Source: Amborella trichopoda (taxonomy: Eukaryota; Streptophyta; Magnoliopsida; Amborellales; Amborellaceae). From it: a DNA stretch of 64,000 bases. The notes below the pieces were generated by a model that saw only the letters and a program-made list of their open reading frames with translations, did no database searches and was not told the DNA's origin. Of the stretch, positions 12,109-23,249 are shown one piece after another. The stretch's first letter is position 1. The number at the start of each line of letters is the position of its first letter. The stretch covers positions 1,601,815 through 1,665,814 of the forward strand of contig NW_006499997.1 in NCBI RefSeq assembly GCF_000471905.2, in the 5' to 3' direction. The translations under genes and the position numbers were made by a program.

Positions 12109-13456
12109 GAACCCCCTTGGAACAAGGGTGGATGCTCAAAGCTAACTCTAATTGCTTAAAATTATAATTTTTATGATTTAAATTTAAATCCCATTTTTGG
12201 GACAAAATTACCATTTTGCCCATACCCACAATCTTGAAAATGGTAAGATGGTCCCTAAAAAAGGGCCATGGGCTATGGTGGTCATTCGGGGCTCATTTTC
12301 GGCCCTTCCGGTAACATTCCGACAAAAAGAATGCCGCAAAAGTGATGGTCTCGACGAGGTGATCGTTTTGACATATTACTTGATCCTCGAATCGAAGTGT
12401 TGAGCTCTTGAAAAAATTGGGTAAAAGATGAGAAATTTATAATCTTAGATCTTGTCCATTCCTTGACGTTTTAGCTTGATATTTCTATCTTAGAACGACA
12501 GGGAAGCTGTCATGATCTTTTTGTGACAAGAATGACTCGATTTGGTGACCGGACCTCCACTTTTTGAATTGGGGAAGTTGTCGGAATATCGATTCTAGTA
12601 GTAGGAAAATACCTCTTTTTGCAACCTCAAAACACAACCTTTATGGTCATTTATCACATATGATGTTCACTTTGGATCGAAGCCCTCGATGTCATCGTCG
12701 CAACAGATCTGTTTTCAAGTTGATCGGAGGTCGGGGCTTCGTGATATGACCGTTTGATTGAAGGGATCTCCTTCTTGCAAAAATCTGCAATACATGAGTT
12801 TTTTTGAACAACTTCTATCTAGGATTTCTTCCATCTCGGGCCCCGTCACAGGCCGTGCCATATATCAAAACGTGCACGTTGGCGAGACGAAGAACTTCCT
12901 GAAATTTGGGCTCGATCAGACTTAAAATAGAGAAGTTATGACCTTTTTTAATGTGATTCGAAATCATAAGACAGTTTTCATAAATGGAAATTAGTTCACC
13001 GATGGTGCACTAGAATAGTGTGTAACCCACACTTTGGGTAAGTTGGCCGCAGAATGGTCCAGAAATGTTCGAATGAGCTGAAATTTGATATATGGAGGTT
13101 TTCGAACGTTCTGAATCCAAAGAAAGTGGTTTGGTGATCATCTAAGGCCCCGGTGATAGGGTTGTAGTTAAGGTGCTTTTCAGCATGTTACGGGCCGAAT
13201 TTGAAAACTTGTTTTGTGTGTGATCCACCTTAACGTCATCGGATCCAGATGAAACTTGGCGGGTGTTCTCAATGACTCAAGTTCTACCCCCCCATGCGTT
13301 TGGGACTGATCCAAAGCCTTTAAAAAATTCGCTTCAGATCTATTTTAACAGTACTTCCGTAGTCCACATGCATTTTGATAACTGTGGGCCTTGGTCGCAA
13401 TTGGCTTCCTCTTTATTTGTACTGGGGATACAAGTGTTGACAAATACCATATAACA

Positions 13457-14480
13457 GCTTGCTCCGTCGAATGTTGTACTTCAAGAGAAGTGAGAAGGAC
13501 AACATTCAAAATCAAAATTGGTCATTTGGCTTTCATTTTTCGTCTCGACCACCGGCATCAACACAAATAGCAAAGGGAAAATTTTGCCAAGCTTCTTACC
13601 TAGGGGATGATTGAGGTTCTTCAACGGCTGGGGGCCTTGTTTAAGGGCTTGTAGACTTAGGGTCGTCAAGACTTTTGGGGGAGAAGAGATTTGAGGCACT
13701 GGTGGGGGGCTTGCTTAAGGGCTTTTCTTCCCACTTCAGCAGCCCTTCTTTTTGGCTCCAACAAGTAAGGGCCTTGCTTAATGGCTTGTAGACCCAATTA
13801 GTCAGACTCAGGGTTTGTCTGGCAGTCGGGGGCCTTGCCTAAGGGCTTTCTTTCCAATCAATCAGGTTTTCTTTTTAGTCTTCTGGTGGGGGAATTGCTT
13901 AAGGGCTTTCTTCCAGCTTCATGAGACGTTTCTACTCCGGATAGATAGTCGAGGTCCCTTAATGGGGCATATGAACTGCGACATTAGGGTTTGGAGTTTG
14001 TTTGATAAGCGGGGTGGCTATTGGGCCCCAGTCTACCGGATCCAGTCAGGGGCTTTTTGTTGGCCATCTTGAAAAGTCTGAACCATCGATAAGTGAGGAT
14101 TTTGATGAGACAGTCTCTTTGGGGCTTGAAGCCCCAATCTCACCGGGTCTAGTCAGGGGCTTTTTATTGGCCATCGTGAAAAGTCTAGACCATCAACAAC
14201 TAGGAACCTTAGGGAGACTGTTACCTTAGATGTCGGTGGAGGTATTAGTCAGGCTTAACAGTCTATCGCCTTTTGGGAGCATCTTAGTATTGTCGGCATG
14301 GCTTTCTTCTTTTTGGTGACTTCTTAAGAATGAACTCTTTTTGTTGATTTTTCTGATTTTTTGGGTCTTCTCAGGGATTGACCCAGGTTGTTGGAATTTC
14401 TTAAGCTCATTATGGTTCTAGTAGTAGGGTACCCTCTTTTGAAGGATGTTGACTCCCAAACTACCGGGTTTTTTTGTCTG
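13457..14480. repeat. Tat untranslated region with short direct repeats
   Basis: 13600-13930 carries four to five copies of a block GGGGCCTTGCTTAAGGGCTT at roughly 70-100-base spacing. Then 14026-14240 holds two copies of a ~107-base unit with CAGTCAGGGGCTTTTTGTTG and GCCATC.TGAAAAGTCT. No gene is supported. It lies between the 3' LTR and the antisense ORF, where Tat elements carry long non-coding DNA. No clear polypurine tract was found beside the LTR. Confidence 0.7.
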
Positions 14481-14880
14481 GAGTGTTGGCTGAAGCCGCC
14501 CGTGGAGGCAAGCACTGCATCAACTTGCTTATTGGTTCAGATGCCCTTTCGAGATTTCAGCTGAATAGAGGGGAAGTGGTGCCGTAGAATGGTTTTCACC
14601 AAGTTCCTTATTTTATTAGGTCCATTTACCCGTGACCTCACGGTCACGTCCACCTTCTTTCCCATTTTTACTCACGGTGCCCTTTCTGGTTTTCACTGTG
14701 TTTAGTTCTTTCTTTAAAGAACACTCTTACTCATCGTTTCATGAGCATGCCCGTCTGTCATTTTTACTCATGGTACCCTTTCGGTTTTTACTATGCCCTT
14801 TTTTCTTTAAGCATTTTTAGCCATAGTTTCATGAGCATGTCTGCTCATGTTTATTTATTATTATTTATAATGTATTTGAT
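14480..14880. other. Tat untranslated region, family-specific block
   Basis: Blocks 'CATTTTTACTCA.GGT.CCCTTTC.GGTTTT' alternate with 'TAGTTTCATGAGCATG'. The same pattern occurs at 6540-6850, 20590-20890 and 52530-52680, so it is a marker for this element family. It is not coding. Confidence 0.7.
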
Positions 14881-15090
14881 GGATGTGGATGTTGGTCTTG
14901 AAGGTTGTCTTTGACAAGGCTAAATTGGGCTGAAGATGGGTAATCGGGGTGGTAGCGCCCATTTTAATTTTAAATGAGGCTGAAAACATGGTAAAGGTTT
15001 ACTGGGAAATATGGTGGTTTGTGAAGGGTGCAATTTGGCCAAGGGATAGTGGACTGGTACATGGGCGGTAGTCTCATGGTGACCATGAAG

Positions 15091-15240
15091 GGTACAGCTC
15101 ACTGGGGAGTGGAGTGAGCTCTTGTGCGTGATGAAGGTTTAGTGATGGAGGGTACGACTCACTAGGGAATGTAGTGAGCTCTTGTGAGGGATGAGCATGG
15201 GATGGTTCGATTTACTGGGGAATGAGGTGACTTTTTATTA
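15091..15240. repeat. ~60-bp direct repeats
   Basis: GGTACAGCTCACTGGGGAG...GTAGTGAGCTCTTGTG starts at 15091 and again at 15151, with a weaker third copy near 15203. This is old tandem duplication in the untranslated region. Confidence 0.75.
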
Positions 15241-16020
15241 AGGATGAACGGAGTAAGCATGAGATGATGGAGCAGGGATATTGCATAGTGATAGATGTGC
15301 ATGAAGTGGGGGTGGTTTGTGAGAAGACCTCACGGTGTAGAGAGAGAGTGTGAAGACAGGGTGCATGTGAGGAGAGGTTGGGTATACGAGTGAACAATGA
15401 GAGAGAGAAGTGGAGCTTGCGAGGAGGAGAGAAACATTCGTGCGTGGTAAAAATGTGTGCGCAAGGGGGAAGAGTGTAGAAGAGAGAGGACGACATGCAT
15501 GGGAGAACACGTGCGTGTGGGGTGCATAGAGGAGAGAGAAAGACTACCACGAGGAGAAGAGAGATATTTTGGCACGTATGAGAAGGGGGCATGTGCGTAA
15601 GAGAGAGAGAAGTGGTCGCACGCATGTGGGGGAGAAGCACATGCGTGCGTGCACATGAGAGAGAAGGGGGCAATCGTATGGGCACAGGCTCGGGGTAGGA
15701 GCCTGGCTTGGGCCTTGCACAAAGAGGAGAGAGAATGATGTGCACACGTAGATGCATGCATGAGAGAGAGGAGACTCAGGCTCGGGCTCAACCCAGCCCG
15801 GCCCAATGGCAAGGGGAGAGGGGGGATGCATGTGTGAGAAAGAGAGAGAGGGCTCGGGCTGGGGTTTGGGCCGAAGGCTCAGCCTGACCCAATTATGAAG
15901 AGAGAGGAGAGAGAAAAAAGAGGGTCCGATGGGCCCTAAATGGGCATGGCCGCCAGACCCAGAAGCCCTCTTTTGACGGTGAGTGAGGCCCTTCTTGCTT
16001 GGATTATTTTTTTGCATGTC
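15241..16020. other. Purine-rich untranslated stretch
   Basis: Plus-strand GAGAGA-rich DNA with scattered CATGCA/GCACGC patches. The long minus-strand open frames here (15212-16017) are Ser/Leu/Pro/His-rich products of the base composition. They overlap one another in three frames and match nothing I recognise. Confidence 0.7.
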
Positions 16021-16261
16021 CTGGCACCGGTTTCATGCGATGCTGATGCCGTTTGACTCAGTTGACTATTTTGGCCCTCCCCAAATTTTGTTTTAAACAA
16101 GCAACTTCAAGAGAAATTGTGTCTTCTGGATTAATCTTTTCTCTAAGTGGTTTTTTTCTTTTTTTGAAATAACCCAAAAGTATTCATGGACTGGGTTGGA
16201 ATATAGGATTTGAGAGGGGTTATCGAGGAAAGGTGAAAAAAAACCTTTTTTAAAAAGGGCG

Positions 16262-16269
16262 TATATAAG
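16262..16269 (+). promoter_or_regulatory. Candidate promoter of the antisense ORF (TATATAAG)
   Basis: GGGCGTATATAAGAGTGGG is a strong plus-strand TATA context. About 25-35 bases downstream the sequence changes to TTCACTTTTGATCACTCAC, suitable for a start site. It lies about 1.05 kb ahead of the first recognisable antisense coding block and in the same orientation. In Grande/Retand-type elements the antisense ORF is known to lie 3' of pol in opposite orientation. That this particular site drives it is my inference. Confidence 0.45.
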
Positions 16270-16479
16270 AGTGGGAGAGGGTTCACTTTTGATCACTCAC
16301 TCATTTTTAAAATTGTAGCGAGAGAAATTAAGGGAGCCTTCTAGAGTGAGAAAGTGGGCTTGCAAAAGGGTTTTTTTCTTTAAGGCAAGGTCTGATGGCA
16401 GGGGCATCTGGTACTCTGGAATTTGGTTAGCCGACTCCCTCATGATTCTTTTGTTCTTCCCATGCTCCTTAGCACTTTA

Positions 16480-16880
16480 TATGCTTATTTTAGCACTTAA
16501 GTATTTCTTGCGCTCATTAAGCACCTTAGCATTCCCTCGAACATTTTTAACACTTACTTAACACTTTTAGTGTTTTTAAGCATTTTTGGTGCTTTTTAAG
16601 CATTTCAAGTGCTTTAAAGCCTTTAAGGTGCTTTTGAAGCATTTTAAGTGGTCTTCAAGAATTTTAAGCACTTTTAAGCATTTTAAATGCCTTTTAAGTA
16701 CTTTTAAACGCGTTTTAAAGCATTTTAAGCACTTTTAAGTGCTTTAACTGCTTTTTGGGCGTTTTTTATGCTTTCATAGTACATTTAACACTTTCAATGC
16801 TTTTTGAGTACTTTTAATGCTTTTTAAGCACTTTTAATGTGTTTTAATTATTTTTAGTGCTTTCTAAGTTCTTCTGCATG
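16480..16880. repeat. AAGCACTTTTAAGTGC-type minisatellite
   Basis: About 400 bases of short, partly palindromic units (AAGCACTTTTAAG, AAGTGCTTTTTAAGC, GCATTTTAAGC) repeating every 10-20 bases. Because the unit is nearly its own reverse complement, the transcript could form many small hairpins. It lies between the candidate promoter and the antisense ORF. Confidence 0.85.
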
Positions 16881-17319
16881 GATTTCACCTGAATGGAAGG
16901 AGGCTCTATTGGGGTTCGTCTTGCTTGGGTACGTCTCACAGTTAAGTTCCTTCCCTGAGCATTCCTCGGGGTACCTTGGATTGGTCAGACACCTTCTTTG
17001 TCAAAAGTCCGATTTACAGGGGAGGTTTTGCCAAAGTTTTGCCAGGCCTTGTGTCTTCCCTTTTTTGCTTTTTATACAGGCTTTTTTGTGTATCCATGAC
17101 TTATTTGGGCGAGCAGGAACCTTCCCAGGTTTAGCCTGGGACTGACTCTTTCACATGTGTCAATCTTGTGAGAGGGGAGCCTATATGGCTTACAAGGCCC
17201 ACCCGCGCTCCAAGTGACTGAAGACGAGGAATCGATAGTCCGGGAGGAGGGAATCCCAATATTCCATTTCTTGCACCAAGATTTGGCTTCTAGCAAGGCC
17301 CTTCCTAGCCTCGGGAAAC

Positions 17320-20300
17320 AGATGGCCAAGACAAAGGTATTTATTTGGTGCCCCGATGGACTTTGAATGCCGGGGGAACATCAGTTTGTGAAGGGGTATA
17401 GCCCTTGGACCCTTGATGTGCTCCAGGCTTATGAAGATGACCTCAAGCTTGCTTCCTTATTAGAAGTAGTATAGAGTTATGCGGGATACTTTGACTGTTG
17501 TCCAAACACTATGAGTTTAGAGACTTGAAGCCATGTTAGCAATTCATGGCTCTTTGATCATGGTGAGGGCGGCTGCTCCTTATTGGACCGGCACTTTGTT
17601 GGGGGCCTCCCAATGATGGGGGGCCATGTATGACGATTTTGTCCTGTACAACTCAGTCATCTTTGGAAGGAAACCATTGGGGGGTGAAACACGTCCTCCC
17701 GGCCTTCGGGAGAGATTTGAGATCTATCAGCTACTCAGCTCGTAGGCCAACGATGGCTAAGTGAGCTTTTCTCACTGGATTAGACTCTTCTATGGTGAGC
17801 GCCTAGATGCAGTCGAGCCTGAATACTGCATTCTGGGCGATAAGGGAAAAGAGAGTGCGAAAATCATTTCTGCAACCTTCGTACGCTGGTCCATGAGAGA
17901 CATCCTTTATCTTGGTGCATACTTGGCTCTTTTTCTATGTAAGTTTTTCATTCCTGGGTCCAGCGATGTGATCCGACCAGGTTGTTTCTTCGCAGTCTGT
18001 GACATGGTGCGATGATGTCAGTATGCCTTGGCACAACCGGTGCTATGCAGCATCTATTACGACCTTGGGGCAAGCCATATAAAGGGGGAGATGGACCGGG
18101 GCTAGTATGGGGAGAGGCCTTCCCAGGGAATTTTAGGACGGTATTCCTAGTCCATTATCTATTCGGTTGGCTTTCGGCTTACTTCCCGAGCACTTACACG
18201 ACGAGTGCCGCCTTATCTAGGACCATGTGTACCCAGCTTGTGAAGATTACTGGTCAGAAGGCCAAATTTCATACCCTTGGTCATGCACAAAGCCTCTTTG
18301 GAGGGCATTCTTTCTTCACCCATCGGAACCCGTTTCCTGTGGGCAGTTATATCGACCGCGCGTTTATCAATCAGCTGGGCCATGAGCTCATTGGTGCTGC
18401 GACTAATATCTTCGAGCTGATGTTTCTTTTGAGCATGAGGGGGTGTATTTTACCTGTTCGAACACCATTTGACTCGAAACGTGAGGCGTACTACCCTCAC
18501 TACTTTGCATGACAACATGGTTTAGACCAGGGGTGAAGCGGTGCGGGAAAGAGTGCTCGAAGAAGAAGAAGGATGACTTGGGGACTTGCCAGGAGTCTTG
18601 GAAGACAGTACACGTAAGAACAGCCAGGGCAACCTGCATTGAAGTTATGGAGGTGAACAAATTTGTTGTTCCCCATTATGGAAGAATGGGTCAGGCGACA
18701 GAGGATTACTGGCATTGGTAGAGAATTACCAACAGCTGGCATTGGCAAGTTGATCATCCTTAGAAGGGTGAGAATAATACCTGACGACATGATACCAAGT
18801 AAGGTAGGAATTTTGTGCTGTCTGCCTTTTTGAAGCCCTTTGAATTGGAGTACCCCCCGAGACTTGGAGCAGCTTGGGGTCCCGCGAGCAATGGTGGTAG
18901 ATGAGGAGTCACCACAGGTGCTTGCACTTAAAGAGAGGACAAAGACCCTCTTTGATGATCTTTGCTCGATTTTTGAATGAAAACAGGGTCGCAAAGTTTG
19001 CGATCGAGAAGGGCACCCTGTTCAGGATTATAATGCCCTCATATGTAGTGGTCCCCATTCAGCCCTTGACATCGGTTTTCGCTATGGCCATGTTTCAGAA
19101 AAGCCTGAGCCACCTTCGAGGGAGAAGAAGAAGAGAAAGAAACCAGTGACTTTAGACGTTTTTGAATCCAAGCTTGTACAAGAACCACTTGCTCGTCAAA
19201 AGAGTGCCAGATTGACAAGTCAGCTTCCAGGTCTCAGCGTGTCATTGATCCTCCTTGTTCAGCCTCGACTGAGACTGGTGTTACGACTACCATTGTTGCG
19301 GGATGCCCCGATTCAGATAATGTCCCTCTTGTATCAGAAGTCATTCCCTCAGTTGTGCAGCCGGTGCACGAGTCAGCAACCGCTGCACCGATTCCTTCTC
19401 GGTGGGTCAGCTTCGGCCTTTCTCTTTGTTCAAAGGAAAGCGACCCTCCCTCAGTGATGGGGACAGGCAGTATGGTCAGTGGGACCATTGATGGTGGCAT
19501 GGATAACCTTCCAAGGGAGGGCGTGGATGCCAATGCGATGCTTGGGAAACCTCTAGCTGCTCCCCACTTTGACACTACTAACGTGGCTGAGGCCTTGGTT
19601 TTTCTGGCTTCAATCGTCGAGTCCCGCTCGGAGCCAGAAGGGTCTTTGAGTGCGGGCCTTGATGGCACGGCCTCAAAGACGACTATTGATCTCGCGATTA
19701 TTCCTCCGATCAAAGTTACTTGAGCCCCGAGCTCATCAACGATCAGCTCACTTTTTAGTGCCAAGTCAGCCATGGTCATGGGCATGCAACGCTTGGATCT
19801 TCAATCATTGAAGGGGTGGCCCCTTGCGGAGCTCGGTCCTGAATATGCCAATCTTCACGGCTGTACAGCTGCCCTGGGCACTCAAGATTGTGAGAAGGAA
19901 GCCTTCACCCATTTTGACAATCTTTTGTGTAAGTTGGAGAATTGGCAATTAGAGGCATTGAGGGCAGAGTTGGAGGGGAATGAGCTTCAGGGGGCTCAAC
20001 TTGCCATGTTGGAGGCTTCACTTGAGCAGCATCGTGAACAAGTTGATGGATGCACTTAAGAGGAAGGCTACTCTAATTGCTCAAAAGTCCGACTTCAGCA
20101 AGCAAGGTACAACCCATTTGACAAAGATGAGGGCTTTGAAGGCAGAGATACTGAGGATGACCCTGAGTATGGCGAGCTGAAGAGATAAGTGAACCGGTGG
20201 AGAGCAGAGAGTCAGATTTTATCTGACGAGTTGATCGGGCTCAATCGCATCATTGAGTCTGAGACCACTTCTGCATCACAGGTTGCCCAGGCAGTGATCG

Positions 20301-20434
20301 ACCTCAGGAAACGCGCGCAAAAGTCTTGTGGGCGTTTCGAGACGGCGAGAGCAAAGATCGGCTATGTTGTTTTATTGTTTCTAAGGGCGTTCTTGTTTCC
20401 TCCCTTCTTACCCTTGCTTATATACAGACCTTGA
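17320..20434 (+). pseudogene. Tat antisense ORF: plant-mobile-domain-like plus coiled coil
   Basis: Plus-strand coding blocks, opposite to gag-pol. In order: 'PWTLDVLQAYEDDLKLASLL' (~17410), 'VRWSMRDILYLGAYLALFLC' (~17880), 'IRPGCFFAVCDMV', 'FPGNFRTVFLVHYLFGWLSA' followed by YFP (~18120-18190), 'LLSMRGCILPVRTPFDS' and 'YYPHYFA' (~18430-18510). This order resembles plant mobile domain (PMD, aminotransferase-like) proteins, which have a membrane-like 'LA.wLs.fvf', 'iRPgvf.vA', 'LP.R' and 'YsPhrvarQFG' sequence. A basic patch RGRRRRER follows (~19110), then Ala/Leu/Glu-rich heptads (~19790-20330) that predict a coiled coil. Interrupted in several places, so a fossil. A second copy of the coiled-coil part is at 51745-52250. 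The function is unknown. Confidence 0.6.
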
Positions 20435-20904
20435 CAACATACATGAAATGAAATACCACGATTTGCTCACGTTTAATCCGCCTTTCTCATTTTTGTGGTT
20501 TGCATTCCTTTGCCTTCGGTTGCTGTCTCCTGAGAGTGGTGAGCCGTTGAGAGCCTTTTTTGTGGGTACGTTTGCCCTTCACGTGTCTTCGACTTAAATG
20601 CCCTTTCGAGTTTTCGTTCAAGTCCTTAGGGTGTGCCATTTCTGGTTTTTGCAAAACCCCATGAGATTTTTTTTATTGTGGTGTTTTTGCTCATGGTTCT
20701 TACACCATGTCATTCAGTTTCTCATTTTTACTCACGATGCCCTTTCAGGTTTTCACCGTGCCCATTTTTTTTTATTTCTGACATTTTTTACTCACGATGA
20801 TTGATGGTGCTACAGTGCCCCGTCATTTTTTTTTTCTTTTGGCTTTCTTACCCACGATGCCCTTTCGGGTTTTTGTCATGTCCATTTTTTGGGGAGGAAT
20901 CTTT
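20435..20904. other. Tat untranslated region between antisense ORF and array
   Basis: Carries the family block 'ACGATGCCCTTTC.GGTTTT' three times with T-rich runs. It matches 52430-52680 in the second Tat copy, which shows this is standing element sequence and not a chance low-complexity region. Confidence 0.7.
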
Positions 20905-21282
20905 AAGGTCATGCCACCAGGAACGTAACGATAGTGTGTTTTAGGGTCACACACTAAGACCTAAGGGCGTGTTCAAGGTCGTGCCTCTGAGACCGTAACG
21001 ATAGTGTGTTTTAGGGTCACACACTAAGACCTGAGGGCGTGTTCAAGGTCGTGCCTCTGAGACCGTAATGGTAGTGTGTTTTATGATCATACACTAAGAC
21101 CTGAGGGTGTGTTTAAGGTCGTGCCTCAGGGACTGTAATGGTAGTGTGTTTTAAGGTCGTACACCAAGACCCGAGGGCATGTTCAAGGTCGTGCCTTCGA
21201 GACCGTAATGGTAGTGTGTTTTAAGGTCGTACACCAAGACTTGAGGGCATGTTTAAGGTCGTCTCTCTGGGACCGTAAGTCA
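20905..21282. repeat. 70-bp tandem array, five copies plus a partial
   Basis: Units start at 20905, 20975, 21045, 21115, 21185 and 21255 (AAGGTCGTGCCTCTGAGACC... then GTAGTGTGTTTTAGGGTCA), spaced exactly 70 bases. The copies are about 80-95% alike. Each contains a GTGTGTTTTAGGGTCACACAC-type inverted repeat. The array separates the end of integrase (minus strand) from the end of the antisense ORF (plus strand), so it sits where two convergent transcripts would meet. Confidence 0.95.
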
Positions 21283-21344
21283 TGGGTAATACTTCTTTAG
21301 GTAGCGATCGTTGTTGGGAGGCATGGCTTCCTCTTCATTAAGAT

Positions 21345-22700
21345 GAGCCAGTACATAAGCTCCATTGGGGAAGGCTTTCTTAACCAAAAATGGCCCCTAC
21401 CATTTTGGTTCAAACGTGAATTTATGTTGCCCATGCATGATGATGGGTCTTTCCACAACAACGATTAATTCACCGTAGGTAAATGAGCGTATTTTGACTA
21501 TCTTATCAAAAGCTCGTCTCATCCTGCCTCGATGGAATTCTAGGTTTTGTTGGGCTTCAAACCTCTTCTTGTCAAGCGCTTCCAACTCTTGATAGTGAAG
21601 CTTGATCTTCTTGTCTTCGGTTATGCCATGGTGTATTACGATGCAGAGTGAAGGGAGTTGACCTTCGAGGGGTAGGACAACTTCACTCTCATAAACCAAG
21701 GACTAAGGAGTGGAGTCGGTAGCATTCCGCATGGTGGTGCGGTAAGCCCATAGGAATTCAGGGGGCTTCTCAGGCCAGTTTTTCTTTGTTTTTGAGACTG
21801 ATTTCCACAAGATGTCACAGAGGGTCTTGTTGAAGGCTTCATTAGGACCATTGGCTCGAGGGTTGTAAATAGTGTACTTCCACTCAAAGCCAATCTGGTT
21901 GACCATGCGATCGATACACTGGCTTCGAAACTAAGGACCATTATTTGATGTAATCCGGTCAGGGAGACCGAATCGATAGATAATGTGGCGCCGGACAAAG
22001 CTAGCTACCATCATCCTAGGGACATGCATGAGAGGGATTGCCTCAGCTCATTTAGAGAAGTGGTTTGTAGTAGCCAAAATAAAGACAAGTCGCTAGCTGA
22101 AGGTAGGCCAATGGGACCTACAATGTCCATGCCCCAATGTGAGAAGGGCCACGATGCCATTGTGGGGTGGAGAGGTTCTGGATCTTGATGGATGAAGTTT
22201 GCGTGCATTTGACACACTTGGCACTCTTAGCATAGGCCAGAGAATCCGGGACCATGGAGGGCCACTAATGCCCTAACCTTTGGAACCGCTCATAGAGCTT
22301 GGGGCCAGATTGGTGGAGTCCACAAATCCCAATGTGCATCTCCTCAAGTACTTGCCTCGACTCTCTCATGTTAATACATCTAAGGAGGATGCCTTCAAAA
22401 GAGTGTCGAAAGAGAACATTGCCTTCAAGTAGAGTGTACTTTGTGGACATCCTTTGTATATTGTTGTGCTCAATACGATAGTTTGGAAGCCGACCATGCA
22501 TGAAGAAATTGATTATGGGCTCCCTCCAATCTTCAACATGTTCAACCTCTGCGCACAATGGGTCAAAGAATTCCACCTTAGGCTCAGGGGCTGAGGCTTG
22601 CTTGACTTCTTTTTCAGCTTTAATGACATCTCTAGCTGCAAGAATCGCCTCGAACGGGAAGGTGGGCACTCTGGAAAGAGGACCCTTTAATCATCTGAGT
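21345..22700 (-). pseudogene. Tat integrase remnant
   Basis: Minus-strand blocks in order: 'RHSFEGILLRCINM', 'GICGLHQSGPKLY' (zinc-binding N-terminal region, ~22300), 'SHWGMDIVGPIGLPSA' (catalytic core start, ~22110), 'ANGPNEAFNKTL' and 'LWAYRTT.RNAT' (core end, ~21720-21860), and a C-terminal stretch 'ELIVVVERPIIM' (~21430). Typical of Ty3/Gypsy integrases of the Tat group, without a chromodomain. Frames are broken in several places. Confidence 0.85.
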
Positions 22701-22829
22701 CAACCTCTTCAATCTGCTAAGTATGTGTCCTTCCGCCACCCATATAGGCGCAGGCTCTCTCGACGGGACCTGCATGGTCGCATCGAGCTTGGAAAGGGCA
22801 TCAGCTTGTGAGTTCAACCTACGGGGCAC

Positions 22830-23110
22830 ATGTCCAAGGGAGAAATCATCAAGTCAAGCCATCAAGGTCTTAGTAGTGTCATGATACGGCTTGAGATTGT
22901 CTTTTCTCAAATCATATATTCCCTCAAGGTGCCGTATCACCAACTTGGAATCGCCAAAAATGGCTAATCGCCCCAAGTTTGGGTCAATGGCAATCTCACG
23001 ACCTATTATGAAAACTTGGTATTTCGCCTCATTATGTGAGCTGATCTTTGTTAGGGAGAATGGCAAGGGGATAATTCCATCTTGAGGCGTAGAGAACACC
23101 ACACCTGCAC
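22830..23110 (-). pseudogene. Tat second (archaeal-type) RNase H
   Basis: 'VFSTPQDGIIPLPFSL', 'SSHNEAKYQVFIIG' and 'LAIFGDSKLVIRHLEG' match the extra RNase H that sits between the usual RNase H and integrase in Tat elements (the N.AEYEALI.GL and GDS.LVI patterns). Its presence is diagnostic for the lineage. Confidence 0.85.
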
Positions 23111-23249
23111 CACCTCATTCTAACTGGAAGCCTCTGTAGAAGTATATCTTCCAGTCAAGTGGTTCCTCTGCATAGAACACCTCTTCATTAAGGAGGTCAC
23201 TTGATAAGGGCGAATCTGACTGCAGGGGGTATGCAACTAAAAAGTTAGC

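Larger units (their letters stand above)
10222..13456 (-). repeat. Left (3') LTR of the Tat element
   Basis: Starts TGGTTTGGCATC and ends ATATAACA. The part from about 11580 to 13456 aligns throughout with 29740-31665 (for example CCCCCTTGGAACAAGGGTGG at 12112 and 30330). The first 1.35 kb (10222-11580), including most of the purine-rich block, has no partner in the right LTR. Length is about 3.2 kb including a 20-N gap. In minus-strand sense U3 lies to the right, with a TATA box at 12102-12108, and the GA-rich block forms a CT-rich leader or U5. Confidence 0.75.

Noticed and set aside
15212-16017. Overlapping minus-strand frames of 90-180 codons
   Set aside because: Three frames are open at once over a GA-rich stretch, with His/Ser/Leu/Pro-rich products and no family features.
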